From CAZJLP01 sp964546955 (GTDB lineage: Bacteria; Verrucomicrobiota; Verrucomicrobiia; Opitutales; Opitutaceae): a stretch of 64,000 nt of DNA. The translations under genes and the position numbers were made by a program. The notes beneath the pieces were generated by a model, which saw only the letters and a program-made list of their open reading frames with translations, had not been told where the DNA came from and ran no database searches. Positions 15,948 to 24,593 of the stretch are shown one piece after another (within the stretch, counting starts at the first letter, position 1; every line of letters starts with the position of its first letter). The DNA lies in the NCBI GenBank assembly GCA_964546955.1, contig CAZJLP010000014.1, positions 1 to 64,000 on the forward strand, written 5' to 3'.

Positions 15948-16589
15948 ATGGGACGCACCTCCGATGCCAAAGAAAGATTGATGCAGGCCGCTTCCGACCT
16001 GATCTGGGAAGAAAGCTATGGCGCCGTCACCATCGACGACATCTGCAAGCGTGCTGAGGTGAAGAAAGGAAGTTTCTATTACTTCTTCGAGTCGAAGTCC
16101 GATCTGTCCGTCGCCGCGCTAGAATGGCTTTGGCAGACCGAAATGAAGCCCACCCTCGACGAGCGCTTTTCTCCTTCGCGCGAACCGCTCGAGCGTCTTC
16201 GCCTGTATTTGGAAGGGGTCTACACTTATCACGCCGAGAATGCCAAGAAGACCGGAAAGGTGATCGGCTGCCCTATGTGCACGCTCGGCTCCGAGGTCTG
16301 TACTCAGGAAACGAAACTCACCGACGCCATCCGAGAGCTCTTTGCCCGCAAACGGCGCTACTATGAGTCCACCATTCGCGACGCCATGGCCGAAGGATCC
16401 ATCGAACCAGGCGACGCGGCCCAGAAAGCAATGGCCCTTTTCGCCCTCATCGACGGAACGACGACCCAGGCCCGCATCATGAACAATCCCGAGTTGCTGC
16501 GAATGCTTCCGGAAATGGGCATTGCGCTTTTGCAGCCGCGGAAGCCGGCGGCCGCCGCTCCTGCCAGGGCCTCTTCCGCAAAAAACTGA
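15948..16589 (+). CDS. TetR family transcriptional regulator
   Basis: 213 residues. The N-terminal helix-turn-helix (KERLMQAASDLIWEESYGAVTIDDICKRAEVKKGSFYYFFESKSDL as read in order; recognition helix near residues 40-50) is a textbook TetR domain. The C-terminal ligand domain contains IGCPMCTLGSEVCTQE, with three cysteines that could sense thiol-reactive compounds. A terminator closes the gene. The adjacent RND operon and the shared 11-bp operator motif make it the probable local repressor of efflux. Confidence 0.93.
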   Translation: MGRTSDAKERLMQAASDLIWEESYGAVTIDDICKRAEVKKGSFYYFFESKSDLSVAALEWLWQTEMKPTLDERFSPSREPLERLRLYLEGVYTYHAENAKKTGKVIGCPMCTLGSEVCTQETKLTDAIRELFARKRRYYESTIRDAMAEGSIEPGDAAQKAMALFALIDGTTTQARIMNNPELLRMLPEMGIALLQPRKPAAAAPARASSAKN

Positions 16590-16609
16590 ATCATTTATCC
16601 CCTTCTTAT

Positions 16610-16632
16610 GCGCCCGCTTGGGCGCCTTTTTT
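16610..16632 (+). terminator. Rho-independent terminator
   Basis: A 6-bp GC stem (GCGCCC/GGGCGC) with a 4-nt loop and then six T residues, 20 bases after the tetR stop. Confidence 0.85.
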
Positions 16633-16642
16633 GGGGCAAATT

Positions 16643-16664
16643 ACTAGCTAACTAGTCAACTACT
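16643..16664. promoter_or_regulatory. Probable TetR operator before the efflux operon
   Basis: Inverted repeat ACTAG-CTAA-CTAGT overlaps AGTCAACTACT, an exact 11-base copy of the motif before tetR. It ends four bases before the small ORF start. Confidence 0.6.
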
Positions 16665-16668
16665 CGCC

Positions 16669-16833
16669 ATGAAACTGCATCCCAAGTACCGCCCTCAGCG
16701 GCAAACCCGCCGCACCACCCTCGCTCACTCCGCTACACCCGCGGTCGCGCCAGAGCAATTTGGGTTCGGCCGGCTGTGGAATCCAAAGGTCCTGGATCGT
16801 CTGCAAATGCCGCTCACCCGCTTCCGCTATTAA
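16669..16833 (+). CDS. Small basic protein of 54 residues, unknown
   Basis: ATG 16669 to TAA 16833 encodes a 54-residue protein starting MKLHPKYRPQRQTRRTTLAH and ending MPLTRFRY. It is strongly basic and has no signal peptide or helix-forming hydrophobic segment. It lies directly after the putative TetR operator and 19 nt before the thioredoxin gene, so it is the first ORF of the efflux transcript if it is translated. No Shine-Dalgarno site is visible, so it may be untranslated leader. Confidence 0.4.
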   Translation: MKLHPKYRPQRQTRRTTLAHSATPAVAPEQFGFGRLWNPKVLDRLQMPLTRFRY

Positions 16834-16852
16834 TCACTCAATCACCACTCCC

Positions 16853-17194
16853 ATGACTCAAGTCCTCACCCATCCTCTTGCCGTGACCACCGCCTCGTTC
16901 GCCGCCGAGGTGCTCGACGCCTCGCACGAACGGCCCGTCCTCGTCGATTTCTGGGCCGCCTGGTGCGGGCCGTGCAAGATGATCGCGCCGATTCTCGACG
17001 AGATCGCGCGCGATCCATCGACCACCTCGCGCATCGCCAAGGTCGACGTCGACGCCGAAGCGGACCTCGTTTCCACTTATGGTATTCGATCGATCCCTAC
17101 GCTGGCCATCTTCCGCCACGGCAAAATCGTCGACCAACTGGTCGGCGTGCAACCTAAGCACGTCATCCGCGCCCGCCTGGACCGCGCAGCCTAG
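16853..17194 (+). CDS. Thioredoxin
   Basis: 113 residues with the active site WAAWCGPCKM (Cys38 and Cys41), the cis-proline loop RSIPTLAIF and the standard thioredoxin fold order. It has no signal peptide, so it is cytoplasmic. ATG 16853 is used; the longer frame starting at 16760 runs through the small ORF. It sits between the TetR operator and the RND adaptor gene. A thioredoxin controlled with an efflux pump fits a response to thiol-reactive or oxidising toxicants, in line with cysteines in the TetR ligand domain (inference). Confidence 0.93.
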   Translation: MTQVLTHPLAVTTASFAAEVLDASHERPVLVDFWAAWCGPCKMIAPILDEIARDPSTTSRIAKVDVDAEADLVSTYGIRSIPTLAIFRHGKIVDQLVGVQPKHVIRARLDRAA

Positions 17195-17281
17195 CAGCAA
17201 CTCACTCCAAGCGCACGGCCCCCTATTCGCCCTCCGCATTCTGAACGGACTATCAATTCCAACTCTCATCGTCTGCACACC

Positions 17282-18499
17282 ATGAACTCCCTCCTCACCC
17301 GTCTCACCCGGCGCAAACGCGTCGTCATCGCCGTCGCCGCTGTCGCCCTGCTGGGCGCGGCGGGCGTCTTCAGCACCAGCCGCTCCGGACTCCAGGCCAA
17401 AACCGCCGCATCTCCCGCCGCAAGTCCGGCCCCCAAAGTCACTGTCGCCACGGTCGAAGAAAAAGTGCTCTCGCAGTACACCGACCTCATCGGCCGCGTG
17501 GAGCCGGTGGAAGCCGTTGAAATCCGGCCGCGCGTCGCAGGTCACATTGCGGCCGTCCATTTCCAGTCGGGCCAGACGGTCAAGGCCGGGGACCTCCTCT
17601 TCACAATCGACCCGCGGTATTATCGCGCCGCGGTCCAAGCCGCCGAAGCGGCGGTGCAGCAGGCCCGTGTTCGCGTAACGACAGCGACACGCGAAGCCGC
17701 CCGCGCGGATCGTCTCCTCGCAGAACGCGCGATTTCGCAGGAGGACGCAGAAACGCGGCAATCCCGCGCGGAGGAAGCAAAAGCCGCGCTGGCATCCGCG
17801 GAAGCGGCATTGGCCTCGACCCGCCTCGACCTGGAGCATACGGAAGTTCGCGCGCCGATTGCAGGCCGTGTGAGCCGGGCCTATGTGACGACCGGCAATT
17901 TGATCTCCGGCTCCGCGCAGTCCGGCACGCTCCTTACGACGGTGGTGTCTCAGGAAAAGGCGTACGTCTACGCCACACTGGACGAAACCACCGTTCTGCA
18001 ATTCCACCGCGCCGGCCGCGAAGGACGGCTGGGCTCGCAGGGAGACACCATTCCGGTGGAAATGCAGCTCAGCGACGAAGTCGGTTTCCCGCGCCGCGGC
18101 CAGGTCGAATCGGTCGACAATCGCCTCGATGCGGCCACGGGCAGCCTCATCGTGCGGATGGTCTTCGACAATTCGGACGGCAGCCTTGTCCCGGGCCTGT
18201 TTGCCCGGGTTCGCGTTCCGCTCGCGGCGCCCTCCCCCACCTTGCTGATCAGCGAGCGCGCCGTCGGTACGGATCAAAATCAGAAATATGTGCTCGCGCT
18301 CGCGCCTGACCAGACCGTCACCTATCGCGCGGTCAAACTGGGACCGACACTCCATGGCAAGCGGGTCGTCCGCGAAGGACTCCGGTCCGGTGAAAAAATC
18401 GTGGTCAACGGTCTGCAGCGCGTCCGACCAGGTATGGCCGTCACCGCCGAACTGGCCGCGGAGTCAGACGCTGGCGTCGTGAACGTCGCGACACGGTGA
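17282..18499 (+). CDS. RND efflux periplasmic adaptor (MexA/AcrA family)
   Basis: 405 residues: an N-terminal hydrophobic anchor or signal (residues about 14-35) without a lipobox Cys, biotinyl-lipoyl halves (VEIRPRVAGHIAAVHFQSGQTVKAGDLLFTID and HTEVRAPIAGRVSRAYVTTGNLI) around an alpha-helical hairpin rich in Ala/Glu/Arg (about 110-175), then the beta-barrel and membrane-proximal domains. It bridges the inner-membrane pump and the outer-membrane channel. The pump gene follows after 160 bp that include heptad repeats. Confidence 0.95.
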   Translation: MNSLLTRLTRRKRVVIAVAAVALLGAAGVFSTSRSGLQAKTAASPAASPAPKVTVATVEEKVLSQYTDLIGRVEPVEAVEIRPRVAGHIAAVHFQSGQTVKAGDLLFTIDPRYYRAAVQAAEAAVQQARVRVTTATREAARADRLLAERAISQEDAETRQSRAEEAKAALASAEAALASTRLDLEHTEVRAPIAGRVSRAYVTTGNLISGSAQSGTLLTTVVSQEKAYVYATLDETTVLQFHRAGREGRLGSQGDTIPVEMQLSDEVGFPRRGQVESVDNRLDAATGSLIVRMVFDNSDGSLVPGLFARVRVPLAAPSPTLLISERAVGTDQNQKYVLALAPDQTVTYRAVKLGPTLHGKRVVREGLRSGEKIVVNGLQRVRPGMAVTAELAAESDAGVVNVATR

Positions 18500-18525
18500 A
18501 CTAATAACGAATAAGGAGTTGAAAC
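18498..18525. repeat. Heptad repeat tract, four units
   Basis: Four degenerate 7-mers (GAACTAA, TAACGAA and two more) immediately after the adaptor stop codon. The remaining bases to 18659 are GC-rich with a small hairpin (GCGCCGTAGCTTCGGCGC at 18534-18551) and no gene. Confidence 0.5.
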
Positions 18526-18659
18526 TGCCAGCCGCGCCGTAGCTTCGGCGCAGGCGAGCCCCTCGTCACGGACGGCCAGAGCCGGCCCTGGGGCCACTGC
18601 CTTGCCCATCGCTCCGCCCGCGAGCTCTCAGCTCCGACTCTCATCCTTCCCCTCAGACC

Positions 18660-21600
18660 ATGAACTTCTCCGATTTTTTTATCAAGCGGCCGATTTTCGC
18701 CGGCGTGCTTTCAATCGTCATCTTTCTTGTCGGCGGCATTTCAATGCTGCGCCTTCCCATCAGTGAATATCCCGAAGTTGTGCCTCCGACTGTCGTGGTT
18801 CGAGCCAGTTATCCCGGCGCCAATCCCAAAACCATCGCGGAAACGGTCTCCACGCCTCTCGAGCAATCGATCAATGGCGTCGAAAACTCGCTCTACATGT
18901 TCTCTCAGGCGACCAGCGACGGCGCCATGACCCTGACCGTGACCTTCAAGATCGGCACCGATCTCGATAAGGCCCAAGTGCAGGTGCAGAATCGCGTCGC
19001 GCAAGCTCTGCCGAAACTCCCGGAAGACGTGCGGCGGCTGGGCGTCACGACGCTGAAGAGCTCCCCCGACCTGACCATGGTCGTGCATCTGTTTTCACCG
19101 GAAGGTCGGTACGACGACATTTACGTCCGCAACTATGCGACGCTGCAGGTCAAGGACGTGCTCGCGCGTCTGCCTGGCGTCGGACAAGTGAATGTGTTCG
19201 GTTCCGGAGACTATGCGATGCGCGTCTGGCTCGATCCGGACAAGCTGGCTGCGCGAAACCTGACGCCGTCCGAAGCCGTCGCGGCGATCCGGGAACAAAA
19301 CGTTCAGGTGGCGGCCGGCGCGGTCGGCAAGCAACCCGGTGCGACACCCTCCGACACCGAACTTCTCATCAACACCAAGGGGCGTCTGGTTTCAGAAGAA
19401 GAGTTCGGCGAGATCTTGGTGAAAACCGGTCCCCAAGGCCAAGTGGTGCGCCTGCGCGACGTCGCCCGCATCGAACTCGGCGCGTCGGATTACGCGCTCC
19501 GCTCCTTGCTCAACAACAAGCCCGCCGTTGCCTTGCCGATTTTTCAGCTCCCGGGCTCCAATGCGATCGCGGTGTCCGATGCCGTTCGCGCCACGATGGC
19601 AGAACTGAAGTCCAATTTTCCTGACGGTCTCGACTACAACATTGTCTACGATCCCACCATCTTCGTCCGCAGTTCGATCAAGGCCGTGGTGACCACGCTG
19701 CTCGAAGCGATTCTTCTCGTTGTACTCGTGGTGATCGTCTTCCTCCAGACTTGGCGCGCATCGATCATTCCGCTTGCCGCGGTACCGGTATCGCTCGTAG
19801 GCACCTTTGCCGTCATGCAAGGGCTCGGCTTTTCCATCAACGCCCTGTCTCTTTTCGGTCTCGTCCTCGCCATCGGTATCGTGGTGGACGATGCGATCGT
19901 CGTGGTCGAAAACGTGGAGCGGAACATTGCTCTCGGCCTGACTCCGCTCGAGGCGACCAAGCGCGCCATGCGGGAAGTCACGGGCCCGATCGTGGCGACC
20001 GCGCTCGTTCTGTCAGCTGTGTTCATTCCCACCGCCTTCATCAGCGGACTGAGCGGCCAGTTCTACAAGCAGTTCGCGATCACGATTGCGATCTCCACTG
20101 TGATCTCCGCCTTCAACTCCCTCACGCTTTCGCCCGCGCTCAGCGCGCTGCTACTCAAGGGACATCACGAGCCCAAGGACCGGCTCACTCGCTTCATGGA
20201 CCGCGCCTTCGGCTGGTTCTTCCGCCCGTTCAATCGTTTCTTTGATTGGGCCTCGCGCACCTACTCGCGCGCCGTCGCCCGGCTCATCCGCGTCAGCCTC
20301 GCCGCCCTGGTGGTCTACGTGGGTCTGCTCGTGCTGACGGGATTCACCTTCAAGCGGGTTCCCACCGGCTTCGTGCCCGTGCAGGATAAACAATATCTGG
20401 TCGCGTTCGCGCAACTGCCGGACGCCGCTTCGCTCGATCGCACGGATGAGGTGATCCGCCGCATGGGCGATATCGCCTTGAAACATCCCGGCGTGGCCAA
20501 CGCCATCGCCTTTCCCGGTCTTTCGATCAATGGGTTCACCAACAGCCCGAACAGCGGCATCATCTTTGTGGCGCTGAAAGATTTTGCGGAGCGCAAAGGC
20601 CCGGGACTTGCCGGCACGGAAATTGCCGGCCAGCTTCAGCGGGAATTCTCGCAGATCCAGGAAGCCTTCATCGCCATCTTTCCTCCCCCGCCGGTGATGG
20701 GCCTCGGCACGATTGGCGGCTTTAAATTCTACGTCGAAGACCGCGCCGACGTCGGTTACGACGCCCTCTACGCCGCCACGCAGGAGCTGATCGCGAAAGC
20801 CAACCAGACGCCCGGCCTGGCGGGGCTTTTCTCGAGTTTCACGATCAACACGCCGCAACTGCAGGCGGAGGTCGACCGCGAGAAAGCCAAACAGCAAGGC
20901 GTGCCGCTGCAGAACGTCTTCGACGCGATGCAAGTGTACCTCGGATCGCTTTACGTGAATGACTTCAACCGCTTCGGCCGAACCTATCAGGTGATCGCCC
21001 AGGCGGACTCCGAATTCCGCGATTCCGCGGAGGACATCGCGCGGCTGAAGACCCGCAACGTGGCGGGCCAGATGGTACCGCTCGGCAGCCTCGTCAACGT
21101 GACGGAGACTTATGGACCCGACCGGGCCATGCGTTACAATGGTTATCCGGCGGCGGACGTCACCGGCGCGCCGGGCCCCGGCTTCAGTTCCGTGCAGGCC
21201 GAAGCCCTCATCAGCAAACTCGCGACCGAGACCCTGCCCAAGGGCGTGGTCCTGGACTGGACCGAACTGACCTACCAGCGTATCATAGCTGGAAATACAG
21301 GAATACTGATCTTCCCTCTCAGCATCCTGCTCGTTTTTCTTGTCTTGGCGGCGCAGTACGAAAGTTTCCGCCTGCCGTTCGCCGTGCTGTTGATCGTACC
21401 GATGGCCTTGCTCTCCGCTCTCGTCGGCGTATGGGCGACCGACGGCGACAACAACATCTTCACCCAAATCGGCCTGATCGTATTGATCGGCCTGGCGGCC
21501 AAGAACGCGATCCTGATCGTCGAGTTCGCGGTGAAGCGCCGCGAGGAAGGCGTGGGCATCGTCGATGCCGCCCTGGAAGCCGCTCGTCTGCGGTTGCGCC

Positions 21601-21839
21601 CGATCCTCATGACCAGCATCGCCTTCATCGCCGGCGTCTTCCCGCTCGTGATCTCGACCGGAGCCGGTTCCGAAATGCGCCGGGCAATGGGTGTGGCCGT
21701 CTTTGCCGGCATGATTGGAGTAACGCTCTTCGGTCTGCTCCTGACGCCCATCTTCTACGTCGTCCTGGAAAAACTCGGGGTTCGCAGGCCCAAAACCGCG
21801 CCCGCTCCCGCAGCAATCCCCGCCGCCGAACACGTTTGA
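18660..21839 (+). CDS. RND efflux pump, inner-membrane transporter (HAE1 family)
   Basis: 1059 residues, the normal length for AcrB/MexB proteins. The start NFSDFFIKRPIFAGVLSIVI is typical. The proton-relay residues are intact: the Asp pair in GIVVDDAIVVVENVER (about residue 408) and the Lys in LIGLAAKNAILIVEFA (about 947). Two large periplasmic porter loops and twelve helices are inferred. It exports hydrophobic or amphiphilic compounds, driven by proton influx, through the adaptor and the downstream channel. Confidence 0.97.
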   Translation: MNFSDFFIKRPIFAGVLSIVIFLVGGISMLRLPISEYPEVVPPTVVVRASYPGANPKTIAETVSTPLEQSINGVENSLYMFSQATSDGAMTLTVTFKIGTDLDKAQVQVQNRVAQALPKLPEDVRRLGVTTLKSSPDLTMVVHLFSPEGRYDDIYVRNYATLQVKDVLARLPGVGQVNVFGSGDYAMRVWLDPDKLAARNLTPSEAVAAIREQNVQVAAGAVGKQPGATPSDTELLINTKGRLVSEEEFGEILVKTGPQGQVVRLRDVARIELGASDYALRSLLNNKPAVALPIFQLPGSNAIAVSDAVRATMAELKSNFPDGLDYNIVYDPTIFVRSSIKAVVTTLLEAILLVVLVVIVFLQTWRASIIPLAAVPVSLVGTFAVMQGLGFSINALSLFGLVLAIGIVVDDAIVVVENVERNIALGLTPLEATKRAMREVTGPIVATALVLSAVFIPTAFISGLSGQFYKQFAITIAISTVISAFNSLTLSPALSALLLKGHHEPKDRLTRFMDRAFGWFFRPFNRFFDWASRTYSRAVARLIRVSLAALVVYVGLLVLTGFTFKRVPTGFVPVQDKQYLVAFAQLPDAASLDRTDEVIRRMGDIALKHPGVANAIAFPGLSINGFTNSPNSGIIFVALKDFAERKGPGLAGTEIAGQLQREFSQIQEAFIAIFPPPPVMGLGTIGGFKFYVEDRADVGYDALYAATQELIAKANQTPGLAGLFSSFTINTPQLQAEVDREKAKQQGVPLQNVFDAMQVYLGSLYVNDFNRFGRTYQVIAQADSEFRDSAEDIARLKTRNVAGQMVPLGSLVNVTETYGPDRAMRYNGYPAADVTGAPGPGFSSVQAEALISKLATETLPKGVVLDWTELTYQRIIAGNTGILIFPLSILLVFLVLAAQYESFRLPFAVLLIVPMALLSALVGVWATDGDNNIFTQIGLIVLIGLAAKNAILIVEFAVKRREEGVGIVDAALEAARLRLRPILMTSIAFIAGVFPLVISTGAGSEMRRAMGVAVFAGMIGVTLFGLLLTPIFYVVLEKLGVRRPKTAPAPAAIPAAEHV

Positions 21840-21847
21840 AATTCCAA

Positions 21848-21971
21848 GGTAGGGCGAGGCCTCGGCCGAGCCGTCGTCGGCCAGCCCGCAGCACAGACCC
21901 AAAGCAGCCGTGCAGATTCGTGGGACCAGCTGATCCGATACCCAAACCGAGGCCACCTAGCCTGCCCTACC
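21848..21971. repeat. Inverted-repeat-ended dispersed element, copy 2
   Basis: 124 bp between pump and channel genes, with ends GGTAGGGCGAGGCCTCGGCC and (complement) GGTAGGGCAGGCTAGGTGGC. It has the same termini as the elements at 4409 and 31208 but a different interior, so it is a separate subtype. Confidence 0.6.
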
Positions 21972-22016
21972 TTTCGATCCAACCGTCACCTCCACCTCTT
22001 GCCGCGACCCAATGCT

Positions 22017-23504
22017 ATGAACTCCACGATTTCCCGAACTTTAAACTTCAGCAGCCTGAGCCATCTGGCGTCCGGCCCCTGGCCTCTGGCTTCGATCGCC
22101 TGGCTTCTGGCCAGCGCCGCTCCGACCTTCGCAGGCTGGTCGGTCGGTCCCGATTACCAGCGGCCACCCGTGACAACGCCTCCCGCCTACCGTTACGCTC
22201 CCGCCCAAGCTACTTCGTCCCAAGCTGTCGCGACCAGCGACGCTTGGTGGGAAGCCTTCAACGATCCCGCACTCACCGCGGTCATCGAGCGCTCCCTGCA
22301 GCACAATCAAGACCTCCGCGCCGCGCTCGCGCGACTGCAACAGGCTCGCGCCGCCGCCGGACTGGCTCGTTCCGACTACCTGCCGGCCGTGGCGATCCAG
22401 GCTTCTGGCGAACGGACGCGCACGTCCACGACCACCGACAACATCGCTCCCGTTGCGCAAGCGACGACGCTGCGCCTTCCGCTGGAGCTAAGTTGGGAGC
22501 TGGATTTGTTTGGCCGAGTCCGCCGGCTCAACGAAGCGGCGCGGGCGGACGTCACCGCCGCGCGTTCCGCCCTCCAGGCCGCCCAACTCAGCCTTACCGC
22601 GGAGATCGCCACCACCTACTATGCGTTGCGCGCCGCGATCGCTGAAACGAGCCTGCTTCGGCGAACGGTCGCCAGCCGCGGCGACGCTTGGAAAATCGCA
22701 AAGGCTCGCTACGAAAACGGCGCTGCCGCCGAATTCGATACCGTGCGCGCCGAAAGCGACTTGGCCACCGCGGAAGCCGAACTGGCCGCGGCCGAATCGC
22801 GGCGCGCCTCGCTCGAACATGCCCTCGCTCTCCTCAGCGGTTCGAGTCAGGTCGAGGGTTCCGCCTCGTTTGTCGCCCTGGAGCAACCCAAGCTGCCGGG
22901 CATTCCTCTCGGCCTGCCTGCCACGCTCCTGGACCGGCGGCCCGATATCGCGGCGGCCGAGCACGCGGTGATTGCTGCGTCTGCTCGCATCGGTGTAGCT
23001 AAGGCGGCGTTTTTTCCGACTCTTTCGCTCAATGGCGGCGCGGGTTTTGCCAGCGCGGTACTCAGCACGCTGCTCATCTCTGACAGCCGCGTTTGGTCGA
23101 TCGGCCCAAGCTTGTACATTCCGCTCTTTCAGGGCGGACGCATCCGCTCGAACCTCGCCCGTGCCCGCGCCCTTCACGAAGAAGCGGTGGCGGCGTTTCA
23201 CCAACGCGCCCTCATTGCGCTGCGCGAAGTCCATGACGCGCTCGCGGCGAATCACTTCCTCGCGCTTCAAGCCCAGGCTCAAGCGCGGGCGATGGCAGGT
23301 GCCCAGCGAGCCCTTGCCCTCGCGGAAAACCGCTATCGCAGCGGAATCACCGGATACCTCGAGGTCGCGGATAGTCAGCGCACGGCTCTGACGGCGGAGC
23401 GCGCTCAACTCCATGTCACGGTCCAACAAACCCTCGCCCGGATCGGTCTGATCAAGGCGCTCGGCGGCGCGTGGCACGCTCCACGACACGAAAGGTCGTT
23501 ATGA
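22017..23504 (+). CDS. Outer-membrane efflux channel (OprM/NodT family)
   Basis: About 495 residues from ATG 22017. It has two outer-membrane-efflux repeats, with typical starts WWEAFNDPALTAVIERSLQHNQDLRAALARL and, in the second half, LDRRPDIAAAEHAVIAASARIGVAKAAFFPTLSL. In OprM-like proteins the mature N-terminus is a lipidated Cys in a C-x-VGPDY context. Here the equivalent position is Trp (AGWSVGPDYQRPP), so the channel is apparently not lipidated. The segment coding for the signal peptide core (residues about 16-32) consists of seven 7-bp repeats. It completes the tripartite efflux operon. Confidence 0.93.
   Translation: MNSTISRTLNFSSLSHLASGPWPLASIAWLLASAAPTFAGWSVGPDYQRPPVTTPPAYRYAPAQATSSQAVATSDAWWEAFNDPALTAVIERSLQHNQDLRAALARLQQARAAAGLARSDYLPAVAIQASGERTRTSTTTDNIAPVAQATTLRLPLELSWELDLFGRVRRLNEAARADVTAARSALQAAQLSLTAEIATTYYALRAAIAETSLLRRTVASRGDAWKIAKARYENGAAAEFDTVRAESDLATAEAELAAAESRRASLEHALALLSGSSQVEGSASFVALEQPKLPGIPLGLPATLLDRRPDIAAAEHAVIAASARIGVAKAAFFPTLSLNGGAGFASAVLSTLLISDSRVWSIGPSLYIPLFQGGRIRSNLARARALHEEAVAAFHQRALIALREVHDALAANHFLALQAQAQARAMAGAQRALALAENRYRSGITGYLEVADSQRTALTAERAQLHVTVQQTLARIGLIKALGGAWHAPRHERSL
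22064..22112 (+). repeat. Heptad repeat tract inside a coding region, seven units
   Basis: Seven consecutive 7-mers such as TCTGGCG, CCTGGCC and TCTGGCT. Because 7 is not a multiple of 3 the translation drifts, giving the Leu/Ala/Trp-rich signal-peptide core of the efflux channel. Confidence 0.75.
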
Positions 23505-23578
23505 TCCTCGTCCTCGCCACACTTATTGCCCTCGTGGCTTTTGTCGCTTGGGACACCGCCGCTGCACCGCGCGAGTAG
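23501..23578 (+). CDS. Possible 25-residue membrane peptide
   Basis: The ATG overlaps the channel stop in ATGA fashion. The peptide MILVLATLIALVAFVAWDTA continues for five residues to a TAG and is one hydrophobic helix with a short polar end. Small single-helix proteins attached to RND operons are known (AcrZ with AcrB is about 49 residues), but this one is shorter and resemblance is limited to general character. Coding status is uncertain. Confidence 0.35.
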   Translation: MILVLATLIALVAFVAWDTAAAPRE

Positions 23579-23659
23579 GCTGCGCCGGCCGAATCGGCCT
23601 CCCACGCGTTTAGTGGTTTAAATCTGAGCATTCCTCCGTTTCCTTCGAGACACATCCTC

Positions 23660-24469
23660 ATGCAGTTGACCGAAGTTCTGAACGACGTGGCCTCGATCGC
23701 CCGCAGGGCAGGCGAGATTATCCTGCGGCACTATGCCGCGCCGATTCCGACCACTTTGAAATCGAGTCGGATCGATATTGTCACGGCCGCGGACAAGGAA
23801 GCCGAGGCGTACATCGTCGCGGAATTGCAGCGCCGCTTTCCCGCCCATCATATTGTCGGCGAGGAAGGCGGCGGACAAGGCGCTCCCGCGGCATCGGCGC
23901 CTTACCACTGGTTCGTCGATCCGATCGATGGCACCGTGAACTTTGCGAGCAAGCTTCCCCACTTCTGCACGAGCATCGGGTTGGCAACTCCGGACCGACA
24001 GCCATTACTCGGGGTGGTCTACGACCCGGTCCGACGCGAACTCTTCACCGCGCTCCGCGACGGCGGCGCCAGGCTCAATGGGGAGCCGATCGGCGTCACA
24101 CAGACCGCGGAGCTTATCGACGCGGTCATCACGAGCGGTTTTCCTTACGACAAACACACCAACCCCGACAACAATCTGAAGGAATGGTCGGCCTTCCTCG
24201 TGAAAATTCGGGGCGAACGGCGCCTCGGTTCGGCGGCGCTGGATTTCTGTTACGTCGCGGCCGGACGACTCGACGGTTATTGGGAACAGTGCCTCAAGAC
24301 ATATGACGCCATGGCAGGCATGCTCCTCGTTCGGGAGGCCGGCGGCAAGGTGACGGACTACGAAGGCGGCCCCAGTCCGCAACAAGACGAGCGCGGGCGT
24401 TACGTTGCCAGCAACGGCCGCCTGCATGACGCCATGCTGGCCGTGCTGCGGGAATCGCGGAGGATCTGA
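23660..24469 (+). CDS. Inositol monophosphatase family protein
   Basis: 269 residues with the metal-dependent phosphatase motifs GEEGGG (Glu68, Glu69), the central DPIDGTVNF (Asp87, Asp90) and the third metal site Asp216 in LKTYDAMAG, which replaces the usual WDxAAG. Such enzymes hydrolyse myo-inositol phosphate or related sugar phosphates with Mg2+ in the cytoplasm (SuhB-like, HisN and CysQ relatives cannot be excluded). It is separated from the efflux operon by 81 bp and ends against a convergent receptor gene. Confidence 0.93.
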   Translation: MQLTEVLNDVASIARRAGEIILRHYAAPIPTTLKSSRIDIVTAADKEAEAYIVAELQRRFPAHHIVGEEGGGQGAPAASAPYHWFVDPIDGTVNFASKLPHFCTSIGLATPDRQPLLGVVYDPVRRELFTALRDGGARLNGEPIGVTQTAELIDAVITSGFPYDKHTNPDNNLKEWSAFLVKIRGERRLGSAALDFCYVAAGRLDGYWEQCLKTYDAMAGMLLVREAGGKVTDYEGGPSPQQDERGRYVASNGRLHDAMLAVLRESRRI

Positions 24470-24505
24470 CCACTCGCATTTGCCGGGCGGAGTGACTACG
24501 AGCGG

Positions 24506-24530
24506 GCGGTGCCGCCCCCTGCGGCACCGC
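24506..24530. terminator. Hairpin between convergent genes
   Basis: A perfect 10-bp stem GCGGTGCCGC/GCGGCACCGC with a CCCCT loop between the phosphatase and receptor stops. There is no T tract on either side, so its terminator function is uncertain. Confidence 0.5.
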
Positions 24531-24593
24531 GTGAGCACGGCTCGAATGAAAACGTGGCAAACGACACTCCTGTCCGGCCTCTGCTAGAACTTC

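Noticed and set aside
18534..18551. Short hairpin GCGCCGTAGCTTCGGCGC between adaptor and pump genes as a terminator
   Set aside because: No T tract follows, and the pump gene must be transcribed with the adaptor.
20151..21956. A 601-codon minus-strand frame over the RND pump gene
   Set aside because: It is antisense to conserved pump sequence and reads through the repeat element after it; no protein-like features.
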